From contig NZ_CAMYMK010000002.1 in NCBI RefSeq assembly GCF_947259545.1, positions 682,001 through 746,000 of the forward strand: 64,000 nt of DNA, read 5' to 3'. Below the pieces are notes generated by a model that did no database searches, had not been told where the DNA came from, and saw only the letters and a program-made list of their open reading frames with translations. This DNA comes from an uncultured Marinobacter sp. (lineage in GTDB: Bacteria > Pseudomonadota > Gammaproteobacteria > Pseudomonadales > Oleiphilaceae). Below are positions 1 through 8,297 of this stretch, in pieces. The translations under genes were made by a program, and so were the position numbers. Every line of letters starts with the position of its first letter. Within the stretch, counting starts at the first letter, position 1.

Positions 1-72
1 AAGAGTCCGGCAACAAACCAGACGGAATATCGAAGAGGTCGTTTCATTTCGTGGATCCGGATTGAGGGGAGT

Positions 73-78
73 TATAAT
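73..78 (+). promoter_or_regulatory. possible -10 box upstream of dodecin
   Basis: The hexamer TATAAT sits 80 bases before the dodecin start. No convincing -35 hexamer lies 16-18 bases upstream, so this is only a candidate. Nothing else coding is visible in the first 158 bases. Confidence 0.3.
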
Positions 79-158
79 AATACTGTCCGGGGTTTGCCCG
101 CTTCTGTTGCGTCTTCTAGGCTCAAAGGTAACAGTTAGTGTATGCAATGGGAGGTGGT

Positions 159-374
159 ATGTCAGACCATCATGTTTACAAGAAAGTGGAAATCGTTGGC
201 TCGTCGAAAACAAGCATTGAAGATGCCATCGAGAATGCGCTGTCTGAGTGTGGCAAGAGCGTCCGCAACATGGAGTGGTTCGAGGTTCTCGAAACCCGCG
301 GCCATATTGCAGATGGCAAGGTTGGGCATTATCAGGTAGTCATGAAAGTGGGCTTCCGCATAGTGGACAGTTAA
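159..374 (+). CDS. dodecin family flavin-binding protein
   Basis: A 71-residue protein of dodecin size and pattern. Dodecins form hollow dodecamers that bind and buffer flavins. The sequence has the expected beta-alpha-beta-beta order: a strand with YKKVEIVG, a helix beginning TSIEDAIENAL, and Trp40, the ETRG segment at 45-48 and Gln59, which match the flavin-stacking Trp and Gln of the family. The ATG at 159 is chosen because a GGGAGG Shine-Dalgarno ends a few bases before it; an upstream in-frame ATG at 147 has none. It lies 48 bp before pncA on the same strand and may be cotranscribed with the NAD salvage genes. Family assignment is firm; the ligand (FMN, FAD or riboflavin) cannot be read from sequence. 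Confidence 0.9.
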   Translation: MSDHHVYKKVEIVGSSKTSIEDAIENALSECGKSVRNMEWFEVLETRGHIADGKVGHYQVVMKVGFRIVDS

Positions 375-422
375 CGCTTTCCGCGCCCGGAAGTCCGGAT
401 CCGGTACACAGGGGGTGGCATT

Positions 423-974
423 ATGTCTTCCGATAAATGCGCCCTGCTGCTCGTCGATATACAGAATGATTTCTGTGAAGGCGGCAGCCTGGCGGTACCT
501 CAGAGTGATGCGATCTTTCCGGTCGTGAATGAGTGGGTCAGCAAGGCCCGGCAAGAGGGCTGGGCGATTATTGCCAGTCGTGACTGGCATCCTGTTGACC
601 ACGTCAGTTTTGTTCAGCGTGGTGGCCCTTGGCCTGTGCATTGTGTACAGGATACCCGGGGAGCAGAATTTCATCCGGCGATGGACCTGCCGTCCGAAGC
701 CGTACGGGTAAGCAAGGGCACGGCCTTTGATACGGATGCTTACTCGGCGTTCGATGGTACCCAGCTCGACAGCTACCTGCGGCGTCACGGTATTGGGTCC
801 CTTTATGTCGCTGGCCTGGCGCTTGATGTGTGCGTGCGTGCGTCGGTTATCGATGCGGTGCAACTGGGATTCAGGGTCAACCTGATTGTTGACGGTACCT
901 ACGCGGTAGACAGCGACAGCGCGCCAAAAGTGATGGACGAGCTCGCGGGGCTGGGAGTGTCGCTGCAACACTGA
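423..974 (+). CDS. pncA: nicotinamidase (isochorismatase-like hydrolase)
   Basis: This 183-residue cytosolic hydrolase of the isochorismatase fold should deamidate nicotinamide to nicotinate, the first step of the Preiss-Handler NAD salvage route. The catalytic triad is visible: Asp12 in VDIQNDF, Lys98 and Cys137 in LALDVCV. The metal-binding set Asp54, His56 and His60 lies in SRDWHPVDH, the pattern that separates nicotinamidases from other isochorismatase-like enzymes. The next gene, 22 bp downstream by its preferred start, is nicotinate phosphoribosyltransferase, which uses the product. The 183-residue length is slightly shorter than E. coli PncA (213). Confidence 0.93.
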   Translation: MSSDKCALLLVDIQNDFCEGGSLAVPQSDAIFPVVNEWVSKARQEGWAIIASRDWHPVDHVSFVQRGGPWPVHCVQDTRGAEFHPAMDLPSEAVRVSKGTAFDTDAYSAFDGTQLDSYLRRHGIGSLYVAGLALDVCVRASVIDAVQLGFRVNLIVDGTYAVDSDSAPKVMDELAGLGVSLQH

Positions 975-996
975 CAGGATGCAGGAGCCTGACAAC

Positions 997-2334
997 ATGG
1001 TGCATGAGAAAGATCTTGCACTGCTGGTGGATCTCTACGAGCTTGCCATGGCCCAGGCTTACTGGGCCGAAGGCATGCACGACACGGCGGTATTCAGCCT
1101 GTTTTTCCGGGAGCTGCCAAAAAACCGGAATTTTGTCCTTGCCTGCGGGCAACAGCAGGTTGCCACGGTCATCGAGACCCTGAGGTTTTCCCGCGAACAT
1201 ATCAAACGCCTGGAAAGTCTTGACCGCTTCCAGCCGGAGTTTCTCGAATGGCTGGGCAAGTTCCGGTTCAGCGGACATATCAGAGCGGTCCCGGAAGGTA
1301 CCCCCCTGTTCCCCCAGGAGCCGCTGCTGGAGATAGAGGCACCTATCGCCGAAGCCCAGATCCTGGAAAGTCTGGTGATGAACTATGTGCACCTGGAAAC
1401 CGTACTCGCATCCAAGGCGGTCAGGGTGCGACTCGCGGCCGGCGAGCGCCCGGTAATTGATTTCGGGATGCGGCGAATGCACGGCGTGGATGCGGCCCAT
1501 CGGAGTGCACGAGCGTTTCGTCTCGCGGGGCTCGCTGGTACCAGCAATGTGCTGGCGGGCCTGGACTATGGCCTGACGGTCAGCGGTACCATGGCCCACA
1601 GCTTTGTCCAGGCGTATCCCGATGAGATGGACGCCTTCAAGGTGTATGCGCGGCTATACCCGGGTACGACGTTGCTGGTGGACACATATGACACCCGGCG
1701 GGCGGTTCGGCGCATCGCCGATTGGCTGGCACAGAATCCCGATGTCCGGATCAGCGCCATCAGGCTGGATTCTGGAGACCTCGGGGCCGAGGCCCGGGAC
1801 TGTCGCGCGATACTGGACGAGGCGGGCCTGCAGGATGTTCGCATCATGGCGAGCGGTGGTCTGGATGAGTATGAAATTTCCCGGCTGGTTGCGGAGGGAG
1901 CGCCCATTGATGGCTTTGGTGTGGGGACGGCCATTGGCGCGTCAAACGACGCTCCGGCCCTGGAGCTGGCATACAAGTTGACCGAATATGGTGGCCTGCC
2001 GCGGATGAAAAACTCATCGGGTAAACAGTCGTTTCCCGGTGGTAAGCAGGTTTTCCGTCAGTATGACCGGGATGGCCGGATGAAGCTGGATGTGATCAGT
2101 GGCCGGGAAGAGGTGTTTGATGGTGACCCGTTGTTGCGTCCTGTCATGAAACACGGGGTGGTGTTGCTGGATGCTATAGACTCCCTGGACCAGCAGACGC
2201 AGTATGCTGCTAGGGCGATCCGCTCGCTTCCAGCGGCATATCTTGAGTTGCAACCCTCCGAACCGTTTCCCGTGGTCATCAGTCGCTATCTCCGGGCATT
2301 GCAGGTCGATGCCCTGAAGCGGATCCGGGGCTAG
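997..2334 (+). CDS. pncB: nicotinate phosphoribosyltransferase
   Basis: Converts nicotinate and PRPP to nicotinate mononucleotide, completing salvage with the preceding nicotinamidase. The 445-residue protein has the LVDLYELAMAQAYW N-terminus, the DFGMRRMHG segment with the phosphorylatable-histidine region, the GTSNVLAG loop, and the SGGLDEYEI and GVGTAIG motifs that bind the phosphoribosyl group. This is the long bacterial/eukaryotic NAPRT type rather than the E. coli PncB type. The ATG at 997 is preferred over an in-frame ATG at 979 because AGGAG at 983-987 is well spaced for it. The stop shares the palindrome CTAG (2331-2334) with the stop of the convergent gene. Confidence 0.93.
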   Translation: MVHEKDLALLVDLYELAMAQAYWAEGMHDTAVFSLFFRELPKNRNFVLACGQQQVATVIETLRFSREHIKRLESLDRFQPEFLEWLGKFRFSGHIRAVPEGTPLFPQEPLLEIEAPIAEAQILESLVMNYVHLETVLASKAVRVRLAAGERPVIDFGMRRMHGVDAAHRSARAFRLAGLAGTSNVLAGLDYGLTVSGTMAHSFVQAYPDEMDAFKVYARLYPGTTLLVDTYDTRRAVRRIADWLAQNPDVRISAIRLDSGDLGAEARDCRAILDEAGLQDVRIMASGGLDEYEISRLVAEGAPIDGFGVGTAIGASNDAPALELAYKLTEYGGLPRMKNSSGKQSFPGGKQVFRQYDRDGRMKLDVISGREEVFDGDPLLRPVMKHGVVLLDAIDSLDQQTQYAARAIRSLPAAYLELQPSEPFPVVISRYLRALQVDALKRIRG

Positions 2335-2996
2335 CCTTTCCTGAGGGTTCTTTCCCTTATAGTGGTAACGAGTTGGTTGATCATTTCCCTTGCCTCTCCG
2401 TCATACAGCATGTGGAACTTTTCGCGCTGGATGTTCCGGTCATGGGTGGTGTTGGAGGTCGCGGACTCCTTCAGCAGATCCATGTACTGGCAGGCGGCAA
2501 GGTGCGCCTTGATATCGGTGTCGATGATCTTGGTGACCAGCTCGTCCACATCTCCGTGGCAGAATGGCCGGTTGCGATTGAGTGCGCTGCGCGCCTCCAG
2601 TGCGGCGTTACGGGCTTCCAGGCGTAGTTCCCCGACGGTCTCTCCGGATTCCACTGCGCGCAGGAACATGCCGAGACGATCATGGAGTTGCCAGACCAGT
2701 GGCCATATCGTTTCGTAGGCGGCCTTCTCGGTCGCGAACTGGTCCGCATCCGACTCGCGATTGCCCGGACCCTGCGAGGAAAGGTCGCTGCTGTTGAACT
2801 GACTGATACGCAGCTCGTCCATGTCGCGCCACAGGGTTTCAGTCCGTTGTTTGAGCTGTTTGTCCAGAAAATCCTGCCTGCGCTTGTCATTGGCCACATA
2901 AGCCAGCGTCAGTATTGCCACGATGGTTGCTGCGACAGACAGGGCAAATGCGGCGCCGTCATTGGCAATGAGGCTGAGGAGCTGATCCGTATCCAT
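2331..2996 (-). CDS. hypothetical protein with one N-terminal membrane segment
   Basis: A 221-residue protein I do not recognise. Residues about 14-35 form one hydrophobic segment (AAFALSVAATIVAILTLAYVA), followed by a charged, probably coiled-coil stretch (KQLKQRTETLWRDMDELR) and a helical acidic/basic domain. The arrangement suggests an inner-membrane anchor with a cytosolic helical domain. It is convergent with pncB; the two stop codons overlap within the 4-bp palindrome CTAG. It appears to be a single-gene unit. Coding is supported by length, gene-like composition and the tight fit between neighbours; function is unknown. Confidence 0.8.
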   Translation of the reverse strand: MDTDQLLSLIANDGAAFALSVAATIVAILTLAYVANDKRRQDFLDKQLKQRTETLWRDMDELRISQFNSSDLSSQGPGNRESDADQFATEKAAYETIWPLVWQLHDRLGMFLRAVESGETVGELRLEARNAALEARSALNRNRPFCHGDVDELVTKIIDTDIKAHLAACQYMDLLKESATSNTTHDRNIQREKFHMLYDGEAREMINQLVTTIRERTLRKG

Positions 2997-3081
2997 TGGT
3001 AGTGCCTCGTTTCGATTCCTGAAACTGATGGTTCCGAAAGTATCAGGAATTCGCGATCGGGGATATTACAGGACAGTATAG

Positions 3082-4248
3082 TTAACCAGTGTCCTGTTGC
3101 CTGAAAGGTAGCGCACTGGTGGCGTCGTCGAAGTACTGCTGGACGTGGTCCGCCTCCTCCAATGTGAAGCGATGGATGGCGTCACGGAAGCCCTGATGGC
3201 GGATGCCATGCCAGGAATGGGTGATCACGGGCTCGAAACCGCGTATCAGTTTGTGTTCGCCCTGAGCGCCGGCGTCAAATGTGGACAGACCGAGTTCGAT
3301 GGCCAGGTCGATGCCCTGGTAGTAGCAGGTTTCGAAGTGCAGGAAGTCGTACTCCTCCAGGCAGCCCCAATAACGGCCAAACAGGGTGTCATGGTCTGTT
3401 AGAAACAGGGCCCCGGCGATCATTGTGTCCTCTTTAACCGCCATGATGAAGTGACACTGGTCGGGCATGGTTGCGCACAATTGGCGGAAAAACTGTTGGT
3501 TCAGGTATGGCCGCTGGCCGCGCTTGAAATAGGTGGCCTGATAGAATGAGTAGAAGACCGAAAGTACCTGGTCAGGTAGGTCTGTTCCGGAAAAGTGGCG
3601 GAACGACACCCCCGACTCTGCAACCTGTCGGCGCTCCTTGCGGATGGATTTTCGCTTGCGGGAGGTGAGCTCGCCAAGGAACGCTTCGAATGAGCGGTAC
3701 CCCCTGTTGTGCCAGTGGAACTGGCAGCCGAGGCGGTGGAGGCTCCCTGGTTGGTCCAGCAGGCGCTGATCGTCGCTATCGGGAAACAGCAGGTGCCACG
3801 AGTGAGCGCCGGTGGACTCACAAACGCTGTCCAGTAATTGATGGACTAATGTCGGCGATAGACTGGCCCTGAACGCGTCATCCAGCAGCAGCCGGGGTCC
3901 CTGGCACGGCGTGAAGGGAACGGCGATCAACAGTTTGGGGTAATAGACCTCTCCGTAGCGCCGATAGGCATCGGCCCACGCCCAGTCAAACACGTATTCC
4001 CCCATGGAATGGGATTTCAGCCACGCCGGGGCGACGCCAACCAGACGATCCCTCAGCCAGAAGCTCAAGTGTGATGGTGTCCAGCCGGTGGCTGTTGAGG
4101 TGCAGCCCGAATCCTCCAGGGCTTTCAGAAAGCCATGTTTGATAAACGGATAGGTGCCGGGGCACAGAGCGTTCCAGTCAGCCTCGGGGACATCGTGAAT
4201 GGATGAGCAGACTCGAATGTGTGGGAACGGGTAACCGGATTCGGGCAT
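3082..4248 (-). CDS. DUF482/FemAB-like acyltransferase (COG3146 family)
   Basis: A 388-residue protein of the DUF482 family, often annotated as a GNAT-fold or peptidoglycan-biosynthesis-like acyltransferase. It has the conserved start (VCSSIHDVPEADWNAL), the WADAYRRYGEVYYPKLL block, the CQGPRLL segment, the KRKSIRKERR basic stretch and the C-terminal DAGAQGEHKLIRGFEPV block. FemAB/GNAT relatives transfer aminoacyl or acyl groups; the substrate of this family is not established. No membrane segment or signal peptide is visible, so it is probably cytosolic. It is monocistronic, divergent from the two-component operon starting at 4410. Confidence 0.85.
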   Translation of the reverse strand: MPESGYPFPHIRVCSSIHDVPEADWNALCPGTYPFIKHGFLKALEDSGCTSTATGWTPSHLSFWLRDRLVGVAPAWLKSHSMGEYVFDWAWADAYRRYGEVYYPKLLIAVPFTPCQGPRLLLDDAFRASLSPTLVHQLLDSVCESTGAHSWHLLFPDSDDQRLLDQPGSLHRLGCQFHWHNRGYRSFEAFLGELTSRKRKSIRKERRQVAESGVSFRHFSGTDLPDQVLSVFYSFYQATYFKRGQRPYLNQQFFRQLCATMPDQCHFIMAVKEDTMIAGALFLTDHDTLFGRYWGCLEEYDFLHFETCYYQGIDLAIELGLSTFDAGAQGEHKLIRGFEPVITHSWHGIRHQGFRDAIHRFTLEEADHVQQYFDDATSALPFRQQDTG

Positions 4249-4409
4249 GGTCGGGAATACTCCTTGGTGTTACCCGATACCATACGCCAGAATCCGGTAT
4301 GTGATCACTGTTGACCTTCTGATGTAAAGGTTATGCAAAAGCAAAGGCGGGCAAAAAGACACCGCCGGCCAGCGTGTTATGCTGAACGCCGTTTATCGGG
4401 AGGACCTAC

Positions 4410-5096
4410 ATGCAGAACAGGGTATTACTGGTCGAGGATGACGATGAATTACGGCAGCTGCTGGCGCGCTATCTGACCAATCAGGGGTTCAGCGTGCGTG
4501 AAGCGGCCAATGGTAACGATGGCTTGTCGCTGGCCCTCGGTCAGAACTGTGACATTGTGGTGCTGGATATCATGTTGCCGGATATCAGCGGCCTCGACGT
4601 GCTGCGATCATTGCGTGCGGATACTCATTTACCCGTTGTACTGCTCACGGCCCGGGGGGACGAGACCGATCGCATTGTCGGATTCGAAGTCGGAGCCGAC
4701 GATTACATCCCCAAGCCGTGCAATCCGCGCGAGCTGGTCGCTCGCCTGCAGGCATTGCTGCGCCGTATAGCATGGGATCAGTCGGTGGAACTGGATGTCG
4801 CCAGGACCTACGGTGACCTCAGGGTGGAGCCCGCCCACCGCCGTATCTACCAGGATGATTCAGCTTTGGATCTGACTGCCACCGAGTATGAGGTTTTGCA
4901 GGTTTTGCTGGCTCACGCCGGTAGTGTGGTTCGCAAGACCGACCTGATGCAGTGGGCCCTGGGGCGACGCCTGGAAGCCCATGACCGGACTCTGGATATG
5001 CACATCAGTAATTTACGCAAGAAACTGGGAAACGATGATCCTCCCCGAATAGAGACAGTTCGTGGCCTGGGCTACAGCTATCGGGTGCCCACATGA
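4410..5096 (+). CDS. OmpR-family response regulator, CpxR-like
   Basis: A 228-residue response regulator with an N-terminal receiver domain (acidic pocket EDDD at 9-12, phosphoacceptor Asp53 in VVLDIMLPD, Thr80, Lys102) and a C-terminal winged-helix DNA-binding domain of OmpR type (about 130-226, ending with the typical ETVRGLGYSYR). The overall pattern is closest to CpxR regulators of envelope stress. It overlaps the sensor gene by 4 bp (ATGA), so the two are translationally coupled. The assignment as CpxR itself is inference; other OmpR-class pairs cannot be excluded. Confidence 0.9.
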   Translation: MQNRVLLVEDDDELRQLLARYLTNQGFSVREAANGNDGLSLALGQNCDIVVLDIMLPDISGLDVLRSLRADTHLPVVLLTARGDETDRIVGFEVGADDYIPKPCNPRELVARLQALLRRIAWDQSVELDVARTYGDLRVEPAHRRIYQDDSALDLTATEYEVLQVLLAHAGSVVRKTDLMQWALGRRLEAHDRTLDMHISNLRKKLGNDDPPRIETVRGLGYSYRVPT

Positions 5097-6412
5097 AGCG
5101 GCGGACGATATTTCCGCTGTTCTGGCGGATCTTCCTCTCGGTCTGGTTGGCCATGGCCGTGACTCTGGTGGTCAGCAACCTGGCCACCCGAATGCTTCTG
5201 GATCGTGAACGGGAGGCCATCGAACGTCAGGCGGGGCTCCGGGATCTGGCCGAGGAGGCAATAAGAATTCGTGAGTCTGGTGATAGGGGTGGGGCCTGGC
5301 GTTTTCTCAGGTCGGAGGGCGAACGCATAGAATTGCACCTGATCCTCATTGAACAGGAGGAAAACGACGGCAGGCTCCCCTCTTTCATTCGTGAACGGGT
5401 GGAATCCGCCTGGTATCCCCAGAAGCCTGCGGTTCTGGATGTTGGTGACGGCTATCGCCTGGTGGCGTGGCCACGGATGCACGGTGCCGGCTGGCTGGAC
5501 CCGAAATTTTTCCGCGCCATAGAGCTGGGGCTGGCATTTGTGATGATCTCCCTGGCTTGCTGGTGGATTGCCCGTCGGGTCTCGCAGCCACTTCTGCACA
5601 TGGAAACGACCGCTCAGGCCATCGCCCGGGGGAATAACTCGCTGAGGGTGAGCGCCAGAATCACGGAGAGACGGGATGAGGTGGGGCAGCTGGCGACGGC
5701 ATTCAATGCGATGACTGAACAGCTGTGCAGTTTGCTGGAGCGTCAGAATCATCTGCTTCGCGATATCTCCCATGACCTTCGGACACCGCTGACACGCCAG
5801 CGCATTGCTATTGAGCTGGCGAGCGAGGGTGGCGCGGATGAGGAGCTCATGGCCAGCATCCTGCGTCAGAATGAGCGACTTGAAGCGATGACAGGTCAGA
5901 TTCTGACGCTGTATCGGGTCAGCGAAAGCGGAGGCGACATAGCGCGGGAGTCGGTGCTGCCCGTGAATGTCATAAACCGGGTTCTGCAAGAAGCCGCAGA
6001 TTACGCAGAGCATCAGGGGGTGGACTGCAAGCTGGTTGTCTCACCCGCCGGTGCTTCGGTATCCGTGCTCGGCGATGAAGGACTGTTGCAGCGGGCCTTG
6101 GACAACGTTCTGCAGAATGCTCTTGATCACACGCCTCCCGGCCGATCTGTACATATCGATTTGACGGCTTCCGGCGAATGGCTGGAGCTCGCTATTGAGG
6201 ATGAAGGGCCTGGCGTCACCGCGGAACTGCTTCCTCACCTGTTTGAGCCGTTCTTCCGGGCTGACAAATCCCGGGGCGGCAAAGGTTGGGGGCTGGGGCT
6301 GGCTATCGCCAGGGACATTGTTGCTGCTCACGACGGCGAGATTGCAGCGTCACCCGGGGAGCGGGGCGGCTTACGGGTTCTGGTTCGCCTTCCGGTGTTT
6401 GCGGCGGGTTGA
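5093..6412 (+). CDS. sensor histidine kinase, CpxA-like
   Basis: A 439-residue membrane sensor kinase partnering the preceding regulator. Membrane helices lie at about 9-30 and 143-160, enclosing a periplasmic domain of about 110 residues. A HAMP linker follows, then the dimerisation/phosphotransfer helix with His227 in ISHDLRTPLTR, and a HATPase domain with the N box (NVLQNALDH), the G1 box (DEGPG) and the G2 region (GGKGWGLGLAI). The periplasmic domain is smaller than in E. coli CpxA, so the signal may differ. The start ATG overlaps the regulator stop as ATGA. Confidence 0.9.
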   Translation: MKRRTIFPLFWRIFLSVWLAMAVTLVVSNLATRMLLDREREAIERQAGLRDLAEEAIRIRESGDRGGAWRFLRSEGERIELHLILIEQEENDGRLPSFIRERVESAWYPQKPAVLDVGDGYRLVAWPRMHGAGWLDPKFFRAIELGLAFVMISLACWWIARRVSQPLLHMETTAQAIARGNNSLRVSARITERRDEVGQLATAFNAMTEQLCSLLERQNHLLRDISHDLRTPLTRQRIAIELASEGGADEELMASILRQNERLEAMTGQILTLYRVSESGGDIARESVLPVNVINRVLQEAADYAEHQGVDCKLVVSPAGASVSVLGDEGLLQRALDNVLQNALDHTPPGRSVHIDLTASGEWLELAIEDEGPGVTAELLPHLFEPFFRADKSRGGKGWGLGLAIARDIVAAHDGEIAASPGERGGLRVLVRLPVFAAG

Positions 6413-6589
6413 GGATTCTGGTTCACTGCTGTCTTCCAGGCCCTCATCCGCGGGCTTCAGGTCGGCAGCGCCGGAAAAGTCGATGCCTTCCTGTAGCTCC
6501 TCTTCATCAAACCGGATTCCGCAGGCGGCTTTCCTGATTTTTGCCGGTTTCGCTGTACCCGGGCTGTCATGTTCGTCTTCAGAGGCCAT
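6371..6589 (-). CDS. small charged hypothetical protein
   Basis: A 72-residue reading frame between the sensor kinase and the YigZ gene. It begins MASEDEHDSPG, is rich in Glu, Asp and Lys, and ends in a basic tail (RRKHRKANQNP), suggesting a soluble, largely disordered protein. It overlaps the 3' end of the sensor kinase gene by 42 bp on the opposite strand and is divergent from yigZ, which starts 12 bp away. The Shine-Dalgarno is weak (GGAAA about 11 bases upstream). I support it only moderately, because it fills an otherwise empty 190-bp gap and has protein-like composition. Confidence 0.4.
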   Translation of the reverse strand: MASEDEHDSPGTAKPAKIRKAACGIRFDEEELQEGIDFSGAADLKPADEGLEDSSEPESSTRRKHRKANQNP

Positions 6590-6601
6590 AGGTCGGTTTC
6601 C

Positions 6602-7207
6602 ATGAAAAAAGATTACCCTGTTCCGGCAGGATACCTCGAGCGGGAAACAGAAGTGAAGAAGAGCCGCTTTATCGCAAGGGTGGCTCCAGTGAGCTCCAGG
6701 GACGAGGTCAAAGACTGGCTGGATCAGGCTCATAAAGACCACCCGGATGCCCGCCATATTTGCTGGGCCTACCAGATAGGTCGCCCCGGTTCGGCCGCTG
6801 AAGCCGCCATGAACGATGATGGTGAGCCGTCGGGAACCGCCGGAAAACCAATCCTGAATGTGATTCAGCACAAGGACATGGGGGATGTCCTGGTCATGGT
6901 GATCCGTTATTTCGGCGGCATCAAACTCGGTGCTGGCGGCCTGGTCAGGGCCTATGCGGGAGCAGCGGAAAGTGTGTTGTCGTCAGTGGATCGTGTGGTA
7001 CAACGGTCGATGGATGCGGCTGTTGTGACTATGAGCTTCGCCGATGAGCAGCCGCTGCGGCACTGGTGTGAAACCAATGATGCCGTGGTGGAGTCCATCG
7101 AGTATGGTTCGGCGGTAACCGCCCGACTACTGGTGCCGACCGATCGCGGTGAGCAATTCCGGGGGTTCTGCGATGCCCAGAAGCTGGATTACCGTTTTGA
7201 CAGGTAG
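6602..7207 (+). CDS. yigZ: YigZ/IMPACT family protein
   Basis: A 201-residue protein of the IMPACT/YigZ family. It shows the N-terminal KKSRFIARVAPV segment, the family signature DDGEPSGTAGKP, and IRYFGGIKLGAGGLVRAY, which together define the UPF0029 domain; the C-terminal third fits the DUF1949 domain. The molecular function of bacterial YigZ is unsettled; eukaryotic IMPACT regulates the Gcn2 kinase. The ATG at 602 within this kilobase gives the usual E. coli length (about 204); a possible upstream start at 6569 would add 11 residues not typical of the family. Confidence 0.9.
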   Translation: MKKDYPVPAGYLERETEVKKSRFIARVAPVSSRDEVKDWLDQAHKDHPDARHICWAYQIGRPGSAAEAAMNDDGEPSGTAGKPILNVIQHKDMGDVLVMVIRYFGGIKLGAGGLVRAYAGAAESVLSSVDRVVQRSMDAAVVTMSFADEQPLRHWCETNDAVVESIEYGSAVTARLLVPTDRGEQFRGFCDAQKLDYRFDR

Positions 7208-7250
7208 GGAACGGTTGTTACATCTCCGAGCGTCAAGTGTCCGTATACTA

Positions 7251-7270
7251 CCTTAAAGGCAATCTTAAGG
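7251..7270 (+). promoter_or_regulatory. inverted repeat overlapping a Shine-Dalgarno
   Basis: CCTTAA (7251-7256) and TTAAGG (7265-7270) form a perfect 6-bp inverted repeat with an 8-base loop. The right arm contains the first half of the AAGGAGG ribosome binding site of the DUF4136 lipoprotein gene. Folding of the mRNA here could mask the site; this is an inference from sequence alone. Confidence 0.25.
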
Positions 7271-7279
7271 AGGTTCGCT

Positions 7280-7816
7280 ATGACTATTCGGATGATGATT
7301 GCATCGTTTCTGATGTTGGCGCTGGCCGGCTGCGCCAGTAACGTAGTGACGGATTATGATTCCGCGGCCGTGTTCGGGAACTATTCCTCCTGGGCGTTTG
7401 CGGATGAGCTTGACGAGGGCCAGCCCATGGTGTCACTGGATGGCAGTCGCATACGCGACGCGGTGGAACGTGAGCTGAATCGCAAGGCCATGAAGAAGGT
7501 GAGCGCGGACGAAGCGGACCTGCTGGTGGCCTGGGAGATCGTGGAAGAAGAGCGACTCGAAAGTTACGGCGTGGGATTTGGCTTGGGATTTGGCAACAGT
7601 CCCTTTGGCTGGGCGATCTCATCCGCACCGCCGGTACGGGAAGTTCAGGAAGGCAAACTGGTGATTGAGCTGGCAGACACCAGCACGCAACGCGTGGTCT
7701 GGCGAGCGGCCAGCCGGCGCTACCTGAATGAAGATCAGTCTCCGGAGTATCGCCGTGAGCTGATCGACGAAGTGGTGGCCGAAATGTTTTCCAAGTATCC
7801 TCCGGGGCTGGACTAA
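7280..7816 (+). CDS. DUF4136 lipoprotein
   Basis: A 178-residue predicted outer- or inner-membrane lipoprotein. The signal peptide is short and hydrophobic and ends in the lipobox LAGC with Cys18 as the lipidated residue. The mature part matches DUF4136: a start with VVTDYDSAAVFGNYSSWAF, a central DLLVAWEIVEEERLESYGVG, and the late LVIELADTSTQRVVWRA block. Asp19-equivalent (inner membrane retention) is absent, as the residue after Cys is Ala, favouring outer-membrane sorting. Function of the family is unknown. A strong AAGGAGG precedes the ATG. It is followed 34 bp later by the SUI1 gene. Confidence 0.88.
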   Translation: MTIRMMIASFLMLALAGCASNVVTDYDSAAVFGNYSSWAFADELDEGQPMVSLDGSRIRDAVERELNRKAMKKVSADEADLLVAWEIVEEERLESYGVGFGLGFGNSPFGWAISSAPPVREVQEGKLVIELADTSTQRVVWRAASRRYLNEDQSPEYRRELIDEVVAEMFSKYPPGLD

Positions 7817-7850
7817 GCAGCTGATTCTTTAAAACGAAAACGGAGAAAGC

Positions 7851-8207
7851 ATGAAGTCGAAATCCTCGGGTGGGTTGGTCTTTTCAACCGAGCAGGGGCG
7901 CATGTGCCCTGACTGTCGCAACCCGGTTGCTGACTGCACCTGTGGCCAATCTGCCCGTCCCGCCGGGGACGGGATTGTGCGTGTCAGCCGGGAAACCAAG
8001 GGCCGCAACGGCAAGGGTGTGACACTGGTTACCGGCATCCCCATGGATGACAAGGAGCTCAAATCCTTCGCGAAAGTTCTCAAGGCCAAGTGCGGTACCG
8101 GTGGCACGGTGAAAGACGGCGTGGTGGAAATCCAGGGCGATCAGCGGGACACCCTCGTTCCGTTGCTGCAGGCCAAAGGCTGGACCGTAAAACGTGCCGG
8201 TGGCTGA
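7851..8207 (+). CDS. SUI1-family translation factor (YciH-like)
   Basis: A 118-residue SUI1/eIF1-fold protein. An N-terminal extension carries a short Cys cluster (CPDCRNPVADCTC) that may bind zinc, followed by the SUI1 domain with RNGKGVTLVTGIP, KCGTGGTVKDGVVEIQG and the C-terminal LLQAKGWTVKRAGG. E. coli YciH is the bacterial relative and influences start-codon selection in vitro; its in vivo role is minor. Cytosolic, ribosome-associated by family inference. The CxxC pair is a common feature of proteobacterial YciH proteins. Confidence 0.92.
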   Translation: MKSKSSGGLVFSTEQGRMCPDCRNPVADCTCGQSARPAGDGIVRVSRETKGRNGKGVTLVTGIPMDDKELKSFAKVLKAKCGTGGTVKDGVVEIQGDQRDTLVPLLQAKGWTVKRAGG

Positions 8208-8297
8208 TGGTATAACACGCAAGCCCGCCTTCAGACGCTAGAATAGGTCTGCTCTTGAACTGCCCGTACAGGGACTATCGTTTACCGGAGGATAAGA

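Noticed and set aside
162..998. Long minus-strand frame opposite dodecin and pncA
   Set aside because: It is antisense to well-identified genes, has no family pattern and is explained by high-GC codon bias.
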